Shown here piece by piece: positions 1 to 10,589 of a stretch of DNA of 64,000 bases (the stretch's first letter is position 1; every line of letters begins with the position of its first letter). This DNA is from Diplonema papillatum (Eukaryota; Euglenozoa; Diplonemea; Diplonemida; Diplonemidae), in NCBI GenBank assembly GCA_030068145.1, contig JAPJBO010000541.1, forward strand, positions 62,001 to 126,000, in the 5' to 3' direction. Under the pieces are notes generated by a model. The model was not told the DNA's origin and did not search any database. It saw only the letters and a program-made list of their open reading frames with translations. The position numbers and the translations under genes are program-made.

Positions 1-57
1 AGCACCGCCACCAGCGAGGAAAACGACGGAGAAACACGACGACAACCCGGTAGCTGA
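1..57 (+). CDS. possible C-terminal end of a gene entering the window
   Basis: Frame 1 is open from the window edge to a TGA at about 55-57 and encodes a short hydrophilic, Ser/Thr/Glu/Arg-rich tail. That composition resembles the disordered tails of other proteins here. There is no domain and only 18 residues, so this is a weak guess. Confidence 0.2.
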   Translation, partial: STATSEENDGETRRQPGS

Positions 58-352
58 TGGAAAAGTGCGCATCGCCACGCTCGCAATTGAAGGACGTATG
101 TCAGCCAGCACCAAGCGAAACGCCTGCAAAAGACGCCACGAATGACTGCGCCGGAAGCACGACTCGGTGCGTGACCCAAGCCATCGAAAAAAACACCGCA
201 ATCCATAGGGAGGGGATTGCACCGGCTCAAGGACATCGCTAGATTGCCTTTTTACCGTTTATTCTTCGTCTGCCATGATAGGTGCGTATTCGTTTCGTAC
301 ACATTCGGCTGTGTACCTGTGCGACCTCCCCTCGTCACTCCTCGTCCAAGTC

Positions 353-370
353 TTTTTTTTTTTTTTTTTT
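353..370 (+). repeat. poly-T tract (18 T)
   Basis: An uninterrupted run of T seen directly in the sequence, in a pyrimidine-rich intergenic stretch. It could be the poly-A tail side of an old minus-strand insertion or a simple repeat; no adjoining element is recognisable. Confidence 0.8.
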
Positions 371-581
371 GCGCAGTGGAAATACAAGGAAAGATAGTTT
401 TTATCCGGTTCCCTGTTTCTTCTTTGCATTTTTTTTTCTCCGCGCAAGCCTTGAGCCTGTGCGAAGCCAATGGAGCCGAACGTCGCGCCAACTTCGATCC
501 AGGCACTTGACGTGCTAACAAAGCATCGAATGCGTATCCACGAGGTGGCCTTCCAGTACCTACGGCACACGCTACCTCTAG

Positions 582-1481
582 GTGCAGGTACAGGTGCACG
601 CCCTAGTACGGACGGTCGAATCTCCATCCCTTCCCATTCGATTCTGTGTTTCTGTGTATGAAAAATACAAGCATTCAAAGACTCCTTCCTCCCCGACCCT
701 GTTCCGTGAATTCCCTAAACGACGCAGTTCCAGGAAGGCCTGCCGGATAACAGGTCTGGATACAATCTGGAGCGCGATCTTAGGTTCGGGAAACCCAGAA
801 ATCTCAGAAGAGCTCTGGGTGCAGGCAAGGGCTCAGTCCGAAAAAAAGGTCCAATGCCACCGAAGACAAAGTTCTACTGCATGCCAGTCAACACAGTTAA
901 ACGGGCGAGAGGTTGACGCAGAGGACGTCGTATCTAGTGATTGCACATCGACAGGCCTACCGCATGCGAATTGCAGGATTGCACCCCCTGGTTCTTTCTC
1001 AAGAAGAAAGTTAAGCAAGGGGCGATTGCATCTGTCTCTGAAAAAGCAAGCATGCTTCGGTGTCCAAATTGCCAAGGTGGAGGCCATTGCTCACGATGGG
1101 TGCTGTCGTCTGGACCCGTGTTCTGTCTCTCGTACCGTACATTGCTGCGTGTGGCCCCATCGAATAGCAGCTTCGCACAGTTCTTCGGCCCGTTTCTTCG
1201 GCCCGTTTCTCGTGTCGATGCAAGTGTCATTCATGACAAGGACCCCGGTTAAATTTCCTCCAGAGGAGGCAAGCGCTGGGATGCCCCAGAACTCCCCGAA
1301 GGCGACCCAGTCATCGAAGGATGCCTGTAAATCTACTGCGGAGTTCCCCGCCTTTTCCCCTTTTGTCTGCAGTGCCCTGGCCGGCCTATCTTCGTGCTTC
1401 TTCGGCAGAACTAAAGCGCACGTTTCTTTCACAGGCTACTTTTCACCGCACGTGGAAAAACAACAACAACAACACGTGTAG
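582..1481 (+). CDS. long open frame of unknown function
   Basis: About 300 codons are open without a stop, longer than expected by chance outside coding DNA. The frame begins at a GTG and its first in-frame ATG lies far inside, near 1215, so the true start is probably in an upstream exon or the real product is only the last 90 residues. The C-terminal part ends in a short glutamine run before the stop. I recognise no domain. A small direct duplication of a dozen bases lies near 1183-1205. It could be a real gene or a lucky open frame. The rest of 58-2120 shows nothing I can assign. Confidence 0.3.
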   Translation: MQVQVHALVRTVESPSLPIRFCVSVYEKYKHSKTPSSPTLFREFPKRRSSRKACRITGLDTIWSAILGSGNPEISEELWVQARAQSEKKVQCHRRQSSTACQSTQLNGREVDAEDVVSSDCTSTGLPHANCRIAPPGSFSRRKLSKGRLHLSLKKQACFGVQIAKVEAIAHDGCCRLDPCSVSRTVHCCVWPHRIAASHSSSARFFGPFLVSMQVSFMTRTPVKFPPEEASAGMPQNSPKATQSSKDACKSTAEFPAFSPFVCSALAGLSSCFFGRTKAHVSFTGYFSPHVEKQQQQHV

Positions 1482-2120
1482 TTGAGTCGCAGGCCTTGAC
1501 GGTTAGAAAAGTGGTCGGTTAGATTTTCCGACTCGTGGGACGAACTCAAGACGTCTAGGCAACAGTTTCTTACAGTATTTGCTCACGTAGAAAAAAGCGA
1601 CCGAGACCGAAATCGCAGAAATACCGCGAAAGTAGTGACGTACTCCCAAATCTGTCTACCTTCCCTATGCTATGACCGTGCACCCGCGCACCTCCCAGAG
1701 TCTGCAGCTGGTTAGCATGCAGGTCTCGGTTGTGGTTCTTTTACAAGTTTAGACGTACCAGTGCAATTCCCCTTGCGATGATGCTACGCACGCTTCCTAT
1801 GGATGCTTGCTCAACGAGCGCTCTCTCTCTGCCGGACCCCCAAAACCCCGACGGAATGATCAAACTGAAACAAAGTGGGGCCCAAGATTTATTTCATAGC
1901 GAATTTCTTTTTGGTGTCACAAACTTGGCTAGCCATAGTTAAAGTGGTGCAAATATGTCGACGTCCCTTTCACTACCCGACTCCTGGCCTCAATGGTCAA
2001 CCGGAAACCCAAAAACACCGAACCTTAAACGCTTGAAACACATTTCAGGCAACTTGGAAGGTCGCCACAAACACAAAATACAAAGAAAAGACCAATTCGA
2101 ACAAGCAAAGTAAGGGAAGA

Positions 2121-2899
2121 ATGCCGGAAGAAAGGACGCCGGCGGCCAACGACGCTGCCGCCCCCGCCGCGAGCGAGAAGGATGCGGTTCTGCAGAAGCT
2201 CATCCAGGTATGAAGATTGCCGGCTTTCAGTGCATAATCCTGTTCAGGTTATTCATTGGCGTTTGTTCGTCACGAACAGGGACAGGAGACCGAGAGCAAG
2301 GGGGAAGGCTGATCCATAAAAGTCACTGCTTCCGAGCTTCGCTCCTAATTGGCCCACCCAGACCTCCTTCGCTGGAAAAAACAAATAACGCTAGAAAAAG
2401 ACATCCGTGTTGGAAGGTCACCCGGAGGCTTTAAACCCTACGGCGTCTCAGCTAGCTTGTACCGTTAAATGCACCTGCGCAGGACGCGGCGAGGCTCCCC
2501 GACAACGTGGACTTGTACGAGTGGATCGACGACTGGCTCAGCAGCGAGCGCGTGCAGCTCGCACGGGAGTGGAAGCAGGTCACGAGCAAGAGCGGCGGGT
2601 CGACGTTCTACCGAAACACGAGGACGAAGAAGACGACGTGGAGCCGGCCGGCCGGGGCGCCCGGCAGCGACTGGGTCGCGCGCACCGCGACCGACGGCCG
2701 GACCTTCTGGTTCAACACGCGCACCAAAGACAAGACGTGGCTCGACCCCCACGTGCTGTGGGTCAAGTACGTGAGCAAGTCGCAAGGGCGGCCGTACTGG
2801 GTCAACCGCCGCACCCGCGAAACAACGTGGACGGACCCGCAGGTCACAGCACTTCCAGGGACACCTGATGTTGCCGAATGTAAAGTCATGGAGGGATGA
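2121..2899 (+). CDS. WW-repeat protein A (three WW domains)
   Basis: Exon 1 is 2121-2207 (29 codons, phase 0), ending CAG before GTATGA; exon 2 starts at 2483 after a TGCGCAG acceptor. Exon 2 encodes an Asp/Trp-rich helix (LYEWIDDWLSS) then three WW modules of about 38 residues: EWKQV...TWSRP, DWVAR...TWLDP and LWVKY...TWTDP. Each keeps the two Trp, the central aromatic-Asn pair and the terminal Pro. WW domains bind proline-rich ligands, so a scaffold role is likely (family knowledge). The open frame stops at 2899. Alternatively CAG at 2842 is spliced to an acceptor at 3100, adding 13 residues and ending at 3142; phase 0 fits. The gene at 27.7 kb is a paralogue with the same exon 1/exon 2 arrangement. 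Part of a dispersed repeat sits in the first intron near 2416. Confidence 0.8.
2416..2438 (+). repeat. partial copy of a dispersed ~50-bp repeat
   Basis: The start GGTCACCCGGAGGCTTTAAA in the intron of WW gene A matches the first part of the repeats at 22.36, 22.64 and 48.83 kb. Only the left half is recognisable here. Confidence 0.5.
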
Positions 2900-3608
2900 A
2901 GGTAACCTTGCGCGTGAATTGGCTCGTCTTACCAAAGGTCGATGATTATTGCCGTCGTGCATTGCTGCGACGGCGACCTTGCGCGTATGGAATAGCACGC
3001 CGTTCGCAGGGAGAAGAGAGTCTACTATTGTACGATTGTAGACGATGACAACCACTTCTCCAGTGAATCTGCTCACCTGTTGTCGGTTGTCGTCCCACAG
3101 AAGGGCGCCAGCGACAGTTTTACCAAAGCAACGACTGCCTGAAAGGGATTGCTCAAATCGGTCGTTGAAGGGGGTGGTCGTCATACGCACGTTCTTTCAT
3201 TGCATCACAACGGTCTCACGCTTATAAGACTACAACTGTCAGCGTTCTCAAAAAGGTGGCGCGACTGCCAAACTACCATGAACAACCTCGCTTCGGACTG
3301 CCTTACTCACAGGAGCACGAAGGCTTATTGTTTGTCGACTGTGTACTTAATCCAGGGGCGAATGCTGCCCGGAATCTCAACTTCGGGTTATCCCTAAGTC
3401 TTCCCAGTTAGTCAAAGTGACACGAGCAATTTGCATCGAGAGAAGCTCATATACAGAGTATCTTCAGCTTCCGAGGGCATTTGAAAGAAATTGCTGCAAA
3501 ATCTTTTGATTGCTGTCCTTGAAGGTGAAAGCTCGCTGGCACGGCGCACTTAGACGACAACGCGGCACGCATTCGTTGTAAACGAAAGGGTGTTGCTCTC
3601 GCGTGCAC

Positions 3609-3974
3609 TTAACCAGCATTCGGCTCTAGCCATCCTTGACTTCTCCACGCTCCGTGTTCATCGCAAAATGTGAACGGAGTGCAGCGTGATCGTGTTACGC
3701 ATGTGCAATAGGTTTCATCCTCAAGCAAGCAACACTCCTCGAAAACGTCTCCAAATTCCTCCGGGGATCCAAAGTACGCTCGAGTTACCTTCGCCGACGT
3801 TTGCCCCGAAAAGCGGAGCATTTGTATTACATACCATTGGTCGGCAAGTGAACGGCATGCGGATGGAACAGAAAAAGTATCCTCCGAGCTGTTATTCGTC
3901 TTCTTCCCTCTTCTTTTCCGCCTTTTCCTCCAAACCCCCCGACCTGAAGACCACAAGCAATTCAAAACGAGCAC
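3609..3974 (-). CDS. hypothetical Cys-rich frame, possible terminal exon
   Basis: A 121-codon open frame whose first 35 residues are low-complexity basic but whose remainder has balanced composition, including SPEEFGDVFEECC and several further Cys. Codons look natural and no competing plus-strand frame is better. No family is recognised and no upstream exon was identified. Confidence 0.25.
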   Translation of the reverse strand: MLVLNCLWSSGRGVWRKRRKRRGKKTNNSSEDTFSVPSACRSLADQWYVIQMLRFSGQTSAKVTRAYFGSPEEFGDVFEECCLLEDETYCTCVTRSRCTPFTFCDEHGAWRSQGWLEPNAG

Positions 3975-5302
3975 GAGGGGAGGTCAAAGTTGACACGACT
4001 CTCACACCCTGCCTCACTGTACTTTACTACATGTTCACGCTCACAACCAGGGGTGGAGGGGCGGGCAGCTGCCCTCGCATTGTACACGGGGGTCCAGTCT
4101 CAGAAGCTGGGGTCAAAGAGGGCGTGCCCGAGTCACACGGTGCGACACCGCTTTTTTAACCCTATTACTCCACAGCCTCTGAGGCTGTACTCCACTGTGT
4201 AGCACCGCTGCTCCACCCCAGTTCTCCTTTTTGCAGCGCACCGCGGGCAGTGGCGAGTGACCGGCATGCGTAGCGCCGGGGGGAAGATGCACCTAGTGAC
4301 GGAGGCGTTGCTGACAAGGAACCGCCCGGTTGGTTGACACAGTGGGTGGTATATGGCACCATATCACCACCACACCACAGCGTGTGTGGATACGTCACCC
4401 TTAGTACCACCATACCTACCTCTTTAGCCCCTGTACGGGTGGCCCGTGTACCGCGACGCGGTGGGCGCGCGAAGTCAAGGTCCCGAGCACTCGCCCACAA
4501 AGGGCAGCCGTCTTCAGCAAGCTACTGGGCTTGCGCAGTGCCTGCGGCTGCCGGGCTGCCGTCGAGCGGGTGGCGCTCGCTCGTTTTCCAGCACGCGTTG
4601 TTTCTTGTCCTCAGACCCACTTCTTATGGCGTCTACGAGGTGCTGCTGCTGGTGCTGCTGCTGCTGCTGCTTGTCGTTCCTGCAAAAGGAGCACGGTTCC
4701 CAAGATGGCACACCCGGCTGCACACGTAGAACATTGAGACCCATACCGTTCCAGCGTTCTATTCCATTCTTATGGGGTTTATCTGTAAATTTGGACATGT
4801 AGACCCTTCCCCCCCGAAGAAGCATTCAGTCTACACATGCTACACACGAATGAACAGACGAGGTTCATGTCCAATTCGATTTTCATACGTAACAGCCGGT
4901 GTTTGCTCTTGTTCCAGAGTAAGTAGCTGCCAGGGTGCTGACAGTAGTAAGTTTCTGTAGCCGGCGAGGAATAACAGCTTCGGAATCGAGGAGCCCCTAC
5001 GAGAAGGTTTCTGCACTCTAGCTCATTCTCTGTATTTTATACTTTAAAAGGCAAGATCTGGGTCTATCAGCGCCGGCAATAGTCGGCTTGAGGACCAGAT
5101 CAACCTTGTCATCAAAGACAGCAGGGTACAAGCCTTTTGCGATCGTGATGGGTCAGCCAGGATTGCCCGGTCCCCCGTGAGCGAAGGAAAAGCGAAGCAA
5201 GACCCGTCCTCCCCCCCCGTTGTGACGAGCTACGAACAGCCGCCTGACAAACCAGACTCACACTGCTGTCCTGGCTGCAGACACTCAGGTTCCGCGCTGA
5301 TG

Positions 5303-5329
5303 ATATATATATATATATATATATATATA
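5303..5329. repeat. (AT)n microsatellite
   Basis: About thirteen AT units seen directly, ending at the left end of the inverted-repeat element. TA-rich targets are typical for many cut-and-paste transposons, which may explain the position. Confidence 0.85.
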
Positions 5330-6675
5330 CCTAGCCCCCCCCGTGAACATGTCACCCCCTTTTGTGCAAAAGTCCGCTGGGGGGTGACATACTCAAGGGG
5401 GGTGACATCCTTAAGGGTTTGCAGAGGTCATCTGAGGCTCGGCTGGGGGGAAACGTCCTTAGCAGCCCTTCTAGGACACGACCGACCAGACAGAACGCTG
5501 GGCCCATGGCAAGGTACCAGATGCTGAAAGACCCGCCCGACTTCCAACCCCAGTTCCTCAGGACCCCCTGCCGGCAGGGAGCCCCTGCCGACGCGCTGGA
5601 CCTCAACGCAACAAGCAACAAGCTCGAACGACTGGGCATAACGCGCCGCAGGCCGAATCAATGTGCCACATTGACGATCGGACGTGTACAAAGCAGACCA
5701 GGCACGAACGTGAAGAGAGTGATGATTGAACCGTTGCGCAAAGCAGACCAGTGGCATGAATGACGTAAGTGATACGTGATTGTCATCATACGTGATCCAC
5801 TGCTCTCCTTCTCGCGCACAGCAGACATAATGGCCGCTGTGTCTAGGCCGCTGCTTCCGGCTCAGCATTCGCTCAAACTTCTGCATTGAACGCCCCTCAG
5901 GTTGCAAGTGCAAGACACTTGCAACAATTTTACAAACCTCCTTCTCCTGTTCACAGTCCGTGCACTTCAGCAAATCGTGTTGGCAGAATGATAACATTGC
6001 GAGGTCTGGATGTGTTTCGAAGTAGGTCGTTCCATCAGTTGCAGCCACCGGGAACAAGCCGAACAATCCACTCTCAAGAAGTTCCGATGCATCCTGATGG
6101 GCGTTTCCTTGAAATTTCTCAGGCATACACTTGCGGATTCGGGACAATATGGCAGACAGTGTTCCTGTCTCGACGTCTTGCTGAAGAAAAGTCGTGAGGT
6201 CGTTGCAAGCGTCATTTGCAACCGACGCAATGCGGTTGACCATGTTGTGCATTGAAGAACTGTAGGATGGCCCCCAAGTAACAGCTGTTGCCCAAGTTTT
6301 GAATCCCGCGAAACCTCCCATTTAAAACGTTGTTGGCTGCTTCAAGACCACGTGTCACTTTGGCGGTCGCGCAAGCAACCAAAGAGGGTTGAAGTATGGC
6401 TAAAGATAAAGTGGTGTCACCTGAAGGCGAGGTTGACCGCTCCGATTGTAGTCTGCTGCTGTGCATGCTCACTGGTGCGGAAGGCGGCGGTGAAAGCGGA
6501 AAACTCACAAAAAAAAAAACCGTTCAAAAAAAAGACTCCGCTGCGCGGGGCCATTCCCCACTGGGACAACAGGACAAAACCTTGAGTATGTCACCCCCCC
6601 CTCTCAGGCCTTGGGGGGTGACATACTCAAGGGGTTTTTGGGGGGTGACATGTTCACGGGGGGGGGTAGGTATAC
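5328..6675. mobile_element. non-autonomous DNA transposon-like element with TIRs
   Basis: The left end reads TATACCTAG, a C run, then GTGAACATGTCACCCCC. The right end, read on the minus strand, gives TATACCTA, a C run and the same GTGAACATGTCACCCCC, so about 35-40 bp are near-perfect terminal inverted repeats. Just inside both ends lies a second shared motif, GGGGGGTGACATACTCAAGG, itself part of a palindromic arrangement. The flanks are TA-rich, and a TA target duplication would be hidden in the (AT)n run. No transposase is present; the cargo is a minus-strand ubiquitin-protease relic. Superfamily not determined. Confidence 0.6.
5428..6508 (-). pseudogene. ubiquitin-specific protease (USP) relic inside the TIR element
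   Basis: The minus strand encodes the hallmarks of a USP/UBP deubiquitinase. A Cys box (GIQNLGNSCYLGAILQ) lies in the frame 6508-6212. A degenerate QQDAHEF box (GNAHQDASELL), a CxxC pair (CTDCEQ) and a His box (HSGHYVCC...WITYDD) lie in an overlapping frame starting at 6321. The Cys box and the rest are in different frames, so there is a shift near 6220-6260 unless a splice is missed. The spacing between the QDA and His boxes is much shorter than in active USPs and the usual basic LKRF strand is missing, so this is probably a shortened, inactive copy. It lies entirely between the terminal inverted repeats, which suggests capture of a host gene by the element. USPs cleave ubiquitin from substrates (family knowledge). 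Confidence 0.65.
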
Positions 6676-7134
6676 CGCCTTATGTGTTCGTAGCTTAGAA
6701 AGGACCGAAACACGGCGCAGACGGGACCAGTGCGGTGCTGAGCACATATCCATTCAAAGCACGTTCTTGCAGTCCCTCCCCCGTGAGCGCAGAACGTTGG
6801 TTTCATACACAACAAAGTAAATATATCACTTTACATTTTTTTTTAGCCACATGCAGTGATGATCATGCACTCGTTTGTTTGTAACGATTGCTCCGTTCTT
6901 CTCCCTGACTTGTTCCCGGATTAGGATGACACAAACTACTACTACTACTAGCCACATGCAATGTGTGAGGAAACTGAGCCCAAGTAGGACCTTCTGATCA
7001 TGATTATTTGCCAAATGCCACCTGAAACCACGTCCAGGATTTGGGCTCAGGGTAGTGCGGTCAACGAAAACAACCGATTCCTAGAGAGTTAATTAACGCA
7101 CTCAACAAAGAAACACCTGCATCTACACCCTGAG
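6676..7134. other. intergenic, short repeats
   Basis: Contains an (ACT)n tract near 6931-6949 and two copies of AGCCACATGCA (6845 and 6950). A motif at 7012-7065 (GCCAAATGCCACCTGAA, then GTGCGGTCAACGAA) recurs at 13045-13085. No coding sequence recognised. Confidence 0.4.
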
Positions 7135-9056
7135 ATGGTGCACAAAGAGGCAGATGCGCTGAGGGAAAAGGGCAACGAATGCGTTCAAAGGAGCTGATTA
7201 TGAGAAGGCCAGGACTATGTACACTGAGGCGATTGTCAAGGACCCGACGAACCACCTCGCTTATGGGAACCGCAGTGCTGCTAGCTTGAAGTTGGATGAC
7301 CCAGATGGTGCTGTAGAGGATGGGAAGAAGTGCGTGAACCTGTGTGCTACGTATTGGAGAGGCTACTCTCGTCTTGGGGATGCTTACAAAGAACTGGGTC
7401 AGCCAGTACAGGCCCGTCACTGGTATGGCCAGGCTTTGAAGGTTTATCACCTGCAGTACGAAAAGGTTGAGGAGGGTGTCAAAGACAAGTTCCTGGCATG
7501 CAAAGTTGACAATCAATCGGTCTTGGACATTCCGTGTCGGAGCGTTCAAATCATCAGCGCCATGGCTGTCCACATCACAACAAAGCAGCAACTGCGACTC
7601 CTTGAGCGGTGCCTGAGGTCAATTAAGGCGCAGGATGAAGGTCCTGAAAATGTATTCATCGGTTGGTCGGCGTTTGGGGGAATGCTGAAGAAAACTAAAA
7701 CTGTCCTCGCAATTTCAGCAAAGATGTGCAGAGTGTCACCTTGCTGCCGTCTAAAACTCCACTACAGCAATTTGAGCACTACAAGCGGATCAGTGACGAG
7801 ATGAAGCGGATTGGACTGCTGGAAGTCCATAGCAACCCCTATATTATCTTTAGTGACGCTGATGACATCTGGGACACCAGACGCGTGTCCTTTACAAAGA
7901 AGGTAGTAGGCAGCTACGCCGAACAATGCAGCCATGTGTTCCCATGTGTTCAGCCGGTGGATGCTGGGGTTCCAGGCTTGGATGTGAACGCAACCGCGTC
8001 CACAGTAGAACGCGGTGTTTTGGCACGCTCTCTCTGTGAACTATCTTGGAAAAACGACCTGGAAAGTCAGATCGGGACAAGTGATTACTGTCTAGTGCAA
8101 GGGATGCAGTTCGAGTACTGGGCCGTGGCGGTACCAGTACCGGTGTATTTTCAGTTTTTCAGCCGACTGGACGGTTGTGACAAAATACTGAAAAGCCCGG
8201 TTTGCGACCTTGGATTTTCGAATTATCTAGCATCATGTCCTATTGTCACCAATTGCGCATACAAACCTTGGATGTACTTCTATTCCAGAATGTATGGAAA
8301 TGGTAATAGCTTTCACGGCGATGCGCAAGAGTCGCTGGAGTGTGGCGGAATGGATCGTTGTCTGCTGCTCTCGTGCGCCAGTGACGTGGACATGCTTTAT
8401 TTTGGGTACCGTGCTGCTTTGTTTCAGGTTATCGGAGAGTTTGTATCCCAGTATACTAACGATACTGTTACGCCACAGTTTGAATGCATGAGGAGTCTAA
8501 CCACACTTGGCGAACTCTTTTCAAAAGAGGGCATGCACCACCTGCTGAACACTGACAACATTTTGAAGACTATCTTTGACACGTTCAATTTACTGGACAA
8601 AGCCATTCGAAGGGGACAACACAGAGAGCGTCTAATGTTTCTGGTAAGCATTTCGGTAGGCTCTTCGGTAGGCTCCGTACCGTAGTATAAGCCCCCCAGA
8701 CTGTCACCTCCCATTAGGGCAGTGTTGTTAGGAAACGTTGGGTTTGGAAAGATTAGGCAACGAAAACGTTTTCGTTTTTATGTTTTCGGCAGGTACCCAA
8801 TATCTCCAGTACAAATTTAAAGCTCTGTTCTTGTGCTCTATCACAACCCTCACTTGTGTCTTTATACTTCATGCACTGGCCATCCCAGGGTGAGGTCATA
8901 TCAGGTGAGGAGACGAAGGTGCAATACAATTGGACCCACACGCGCACAAGCAACAAATACAACGACCTAGCGAACCTCGTTTTCTTTCCAAACTGCCGAA
9001 CTGCCGCGCAAAGAAAGAAGTGCTCCTCATTATGGCAGCGGCGCGCGAATAATTGA
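7135..9056 (+). CDS. TPR protein fused to a glycosyltransferase-like domain, frame broken twice
   Basis: The N-terminus carries TPR repeats of the Hop/STI1 type: KGNEC, then GADYEKARTMYTEAI, a YGNRSAA helix and YSRLGDAYKELG. Such TPRs often bind Hsp70/Hsp90 tails. It continues into VHITTKQQLRLLERCLRSI and an Asp-rich SDADDIWDTRRV, resembling the core of GT-A glycosyltransferases (sugar transfer from a nucleotide sugar). The reading frame shifts by one base near 7180 (inside the first TPR) and again near 7690-7715; homology continues on either side. CTG at 8643 precedes a GTAAGC donor, and an acceptor at 8792 opens a phase-0 exon to a stop at 9056. Either the gene is decaying or the assembly has indels. 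Codon use is more AT-rich than in neighbouring genes. Confidence 0.6.
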
Positions 9057-10329
9057 GCGAACGCGGTTCTTTCCGGCCGGTAGCGGCAGCTAAGGAGGAG
9101 ACACGGACACCCCGGGGGTCTTCAGTGTGCTCAGCATAGGCTCTTGCTGTGGCTTTTTTCTGGGTGACACCTCAACCACAATATGTTGTCGACAACAAAC
9201 AAGTAAAAGAATAAAACAAAGCTACGCATTTCTTTACTTGAACAATCACTTGGGGCAGCAGCCAGTTGTGAGACTGACAGTATGCGGCCACTCTAGCCAG
9301 CTCTCTGACAAACCTGCTTATGATGTTGTATGAGAGTGCTGTGCCTACGTGCACTCCTGGTTGCCAGGTTCCTTTTTCTGCGAAGATTGATGCTGCTGCC
9401 TTGGTGGGTGGTAACAAAGGAGACACTGTACCCCCGAACGCCGGTGAAAATCGTGGAGGAATGGAAGCGCTCAGCGAAAGAGACCCGCATGCTTCCCCTG
9501 GCCTCTTACGTGAGGATCGGGGGGTAACCCCCCGAGATAGCCGCTGAATGGTGAGAGAAACAGGCTACCCCAGGAGGTCACGGGGACGGAGGGCGGGAAC
9601 AGGTCCCCTGGACCTCGCGCTGAACGCGGACACGAAACACAACGACAAGCAAATCCGGCGTGGGTAGGTGGGAACTTCTGTATTCCGATTCCTTTGGAAT
9701 CCGGTGCCCAACACCTTCCTAGTGAGTGGCTCGTTACGCGCTTAGCATTCCCACGATGAATCGACACACCTCCGCGTTTACTTATTTGCAGCTAGGCAAC
9801 CGGGAATAGTTGACGGTAGGTGTTTGGGATGATCAGGAAGGCGGGAGCCGGAAAATTATCGAAGCCATCCACGCCCGAAAAGCGGGTTTAGCACAACCAA
9901 AACGCGCGTGGATGTACACCCGAAAAGCGGGTGTAACACCCGCTTTTTATCTCCGACTTTAGCTCTTCAAACTGTCAAATGTCAACTATTCCCAACGCGA
10001 AAGAATGAAACCACACAAAAATAACAACGCCCTTTCATGTGACCTTTCTTCGCTTAGCCATTCTGTTGCTTCCGTTCCGACACACGGGTGGGTAGGCTCC
10101 CCTCATTATTGTTCTTTTTCGTTTTGCGATCGCTCGGACTAAGGTACGTGTGGGAATGGATGGCTTCCTGTGTCCCTCGGTCGTCCCCGGCCTTTTCGTC
10201 GCTCAATGTCGACGGCTTCTCAAAGGAGCACCCGTAAACGACCCTTACCTGTACTGGTCATCTTGATAAGCAGCTTTCTCTCTCATCAAGAATATGAAGA
10301 GTTCATGAGGCACATTTGACGCCAGTGTC
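9057..10329. other. unassigned stretch with palindromic repeats
   Basis: No plus-strand gene. A minus-strand frame at 9172-9426 has protein-like composition in its middle (GTALSYNIISRFVRELARV) and may be one exon of an unrecognised gene. A pair of direct repeats containing CCCGAAAAGCGGGT occurs at about 9869-9890 and 9918-9937. Confidence 0.35.
9927..9948 (+). other. hairpin followed by T run
   Basis: GCGGGTG, a three-base loop, CACCCGC and TTTTT form a perfect 7-bp stem with a T tail, the shape of a bacterial intrinsic terminator or an RNA polymerase III stop. No RNA gene upstream is recognised, and it overlaps the second copy of a palindromic direct repeat, so it may only be repeat structure. 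Confidence 0.35.
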
Positions 10330-10589
10330 ATGAACAGTGCAGATACCCAGCATGTAAGTCGGTCAATTTATGTCAGCTGGGCTGCACAACTTGAAGGGAC
10401 AGCAGCTCATGGCCAATAATAATAGCATGCCACATATTCTGGCTCTCTGGCTTCGTTGTTCTCCTTCGGCAAGAGACGTGCACAGCTTGCTTGTACTTGA
10501 TCGAAGTCAATTCCCAACGAAACGAACAGAGAAGGCGGAACTTGCGAGCGAGCGGTGGGGCGGGGGGGCGCTCGGTGCAGGAAACAAGG

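Larger units (their letters stand above)
3143..5330. other. unassigned stretch with simple repeats
   Basis: No recognisable gene. A minus-strand frame at 3609-3974 (121 codons) is the most protein-like item: acidic, Cys-rich in its last third and ending at a natural stop; it could be the terminal exon of a minus-strand gene. A CTG-rich trinucleotide tract lies at about 4641-4672, and an (AT)n run at 5303-5329 abuts the left end of the inverted-repeat element. Frames elsewhere look random. Confidence 0.4.

Noticed and set aside
4514-4825. Minus-strand frame with glutamine runs over the CTG tract
   Set aside because: The Gln run is just the trinucleotide repeat; the flanking sequence is not protein-like.
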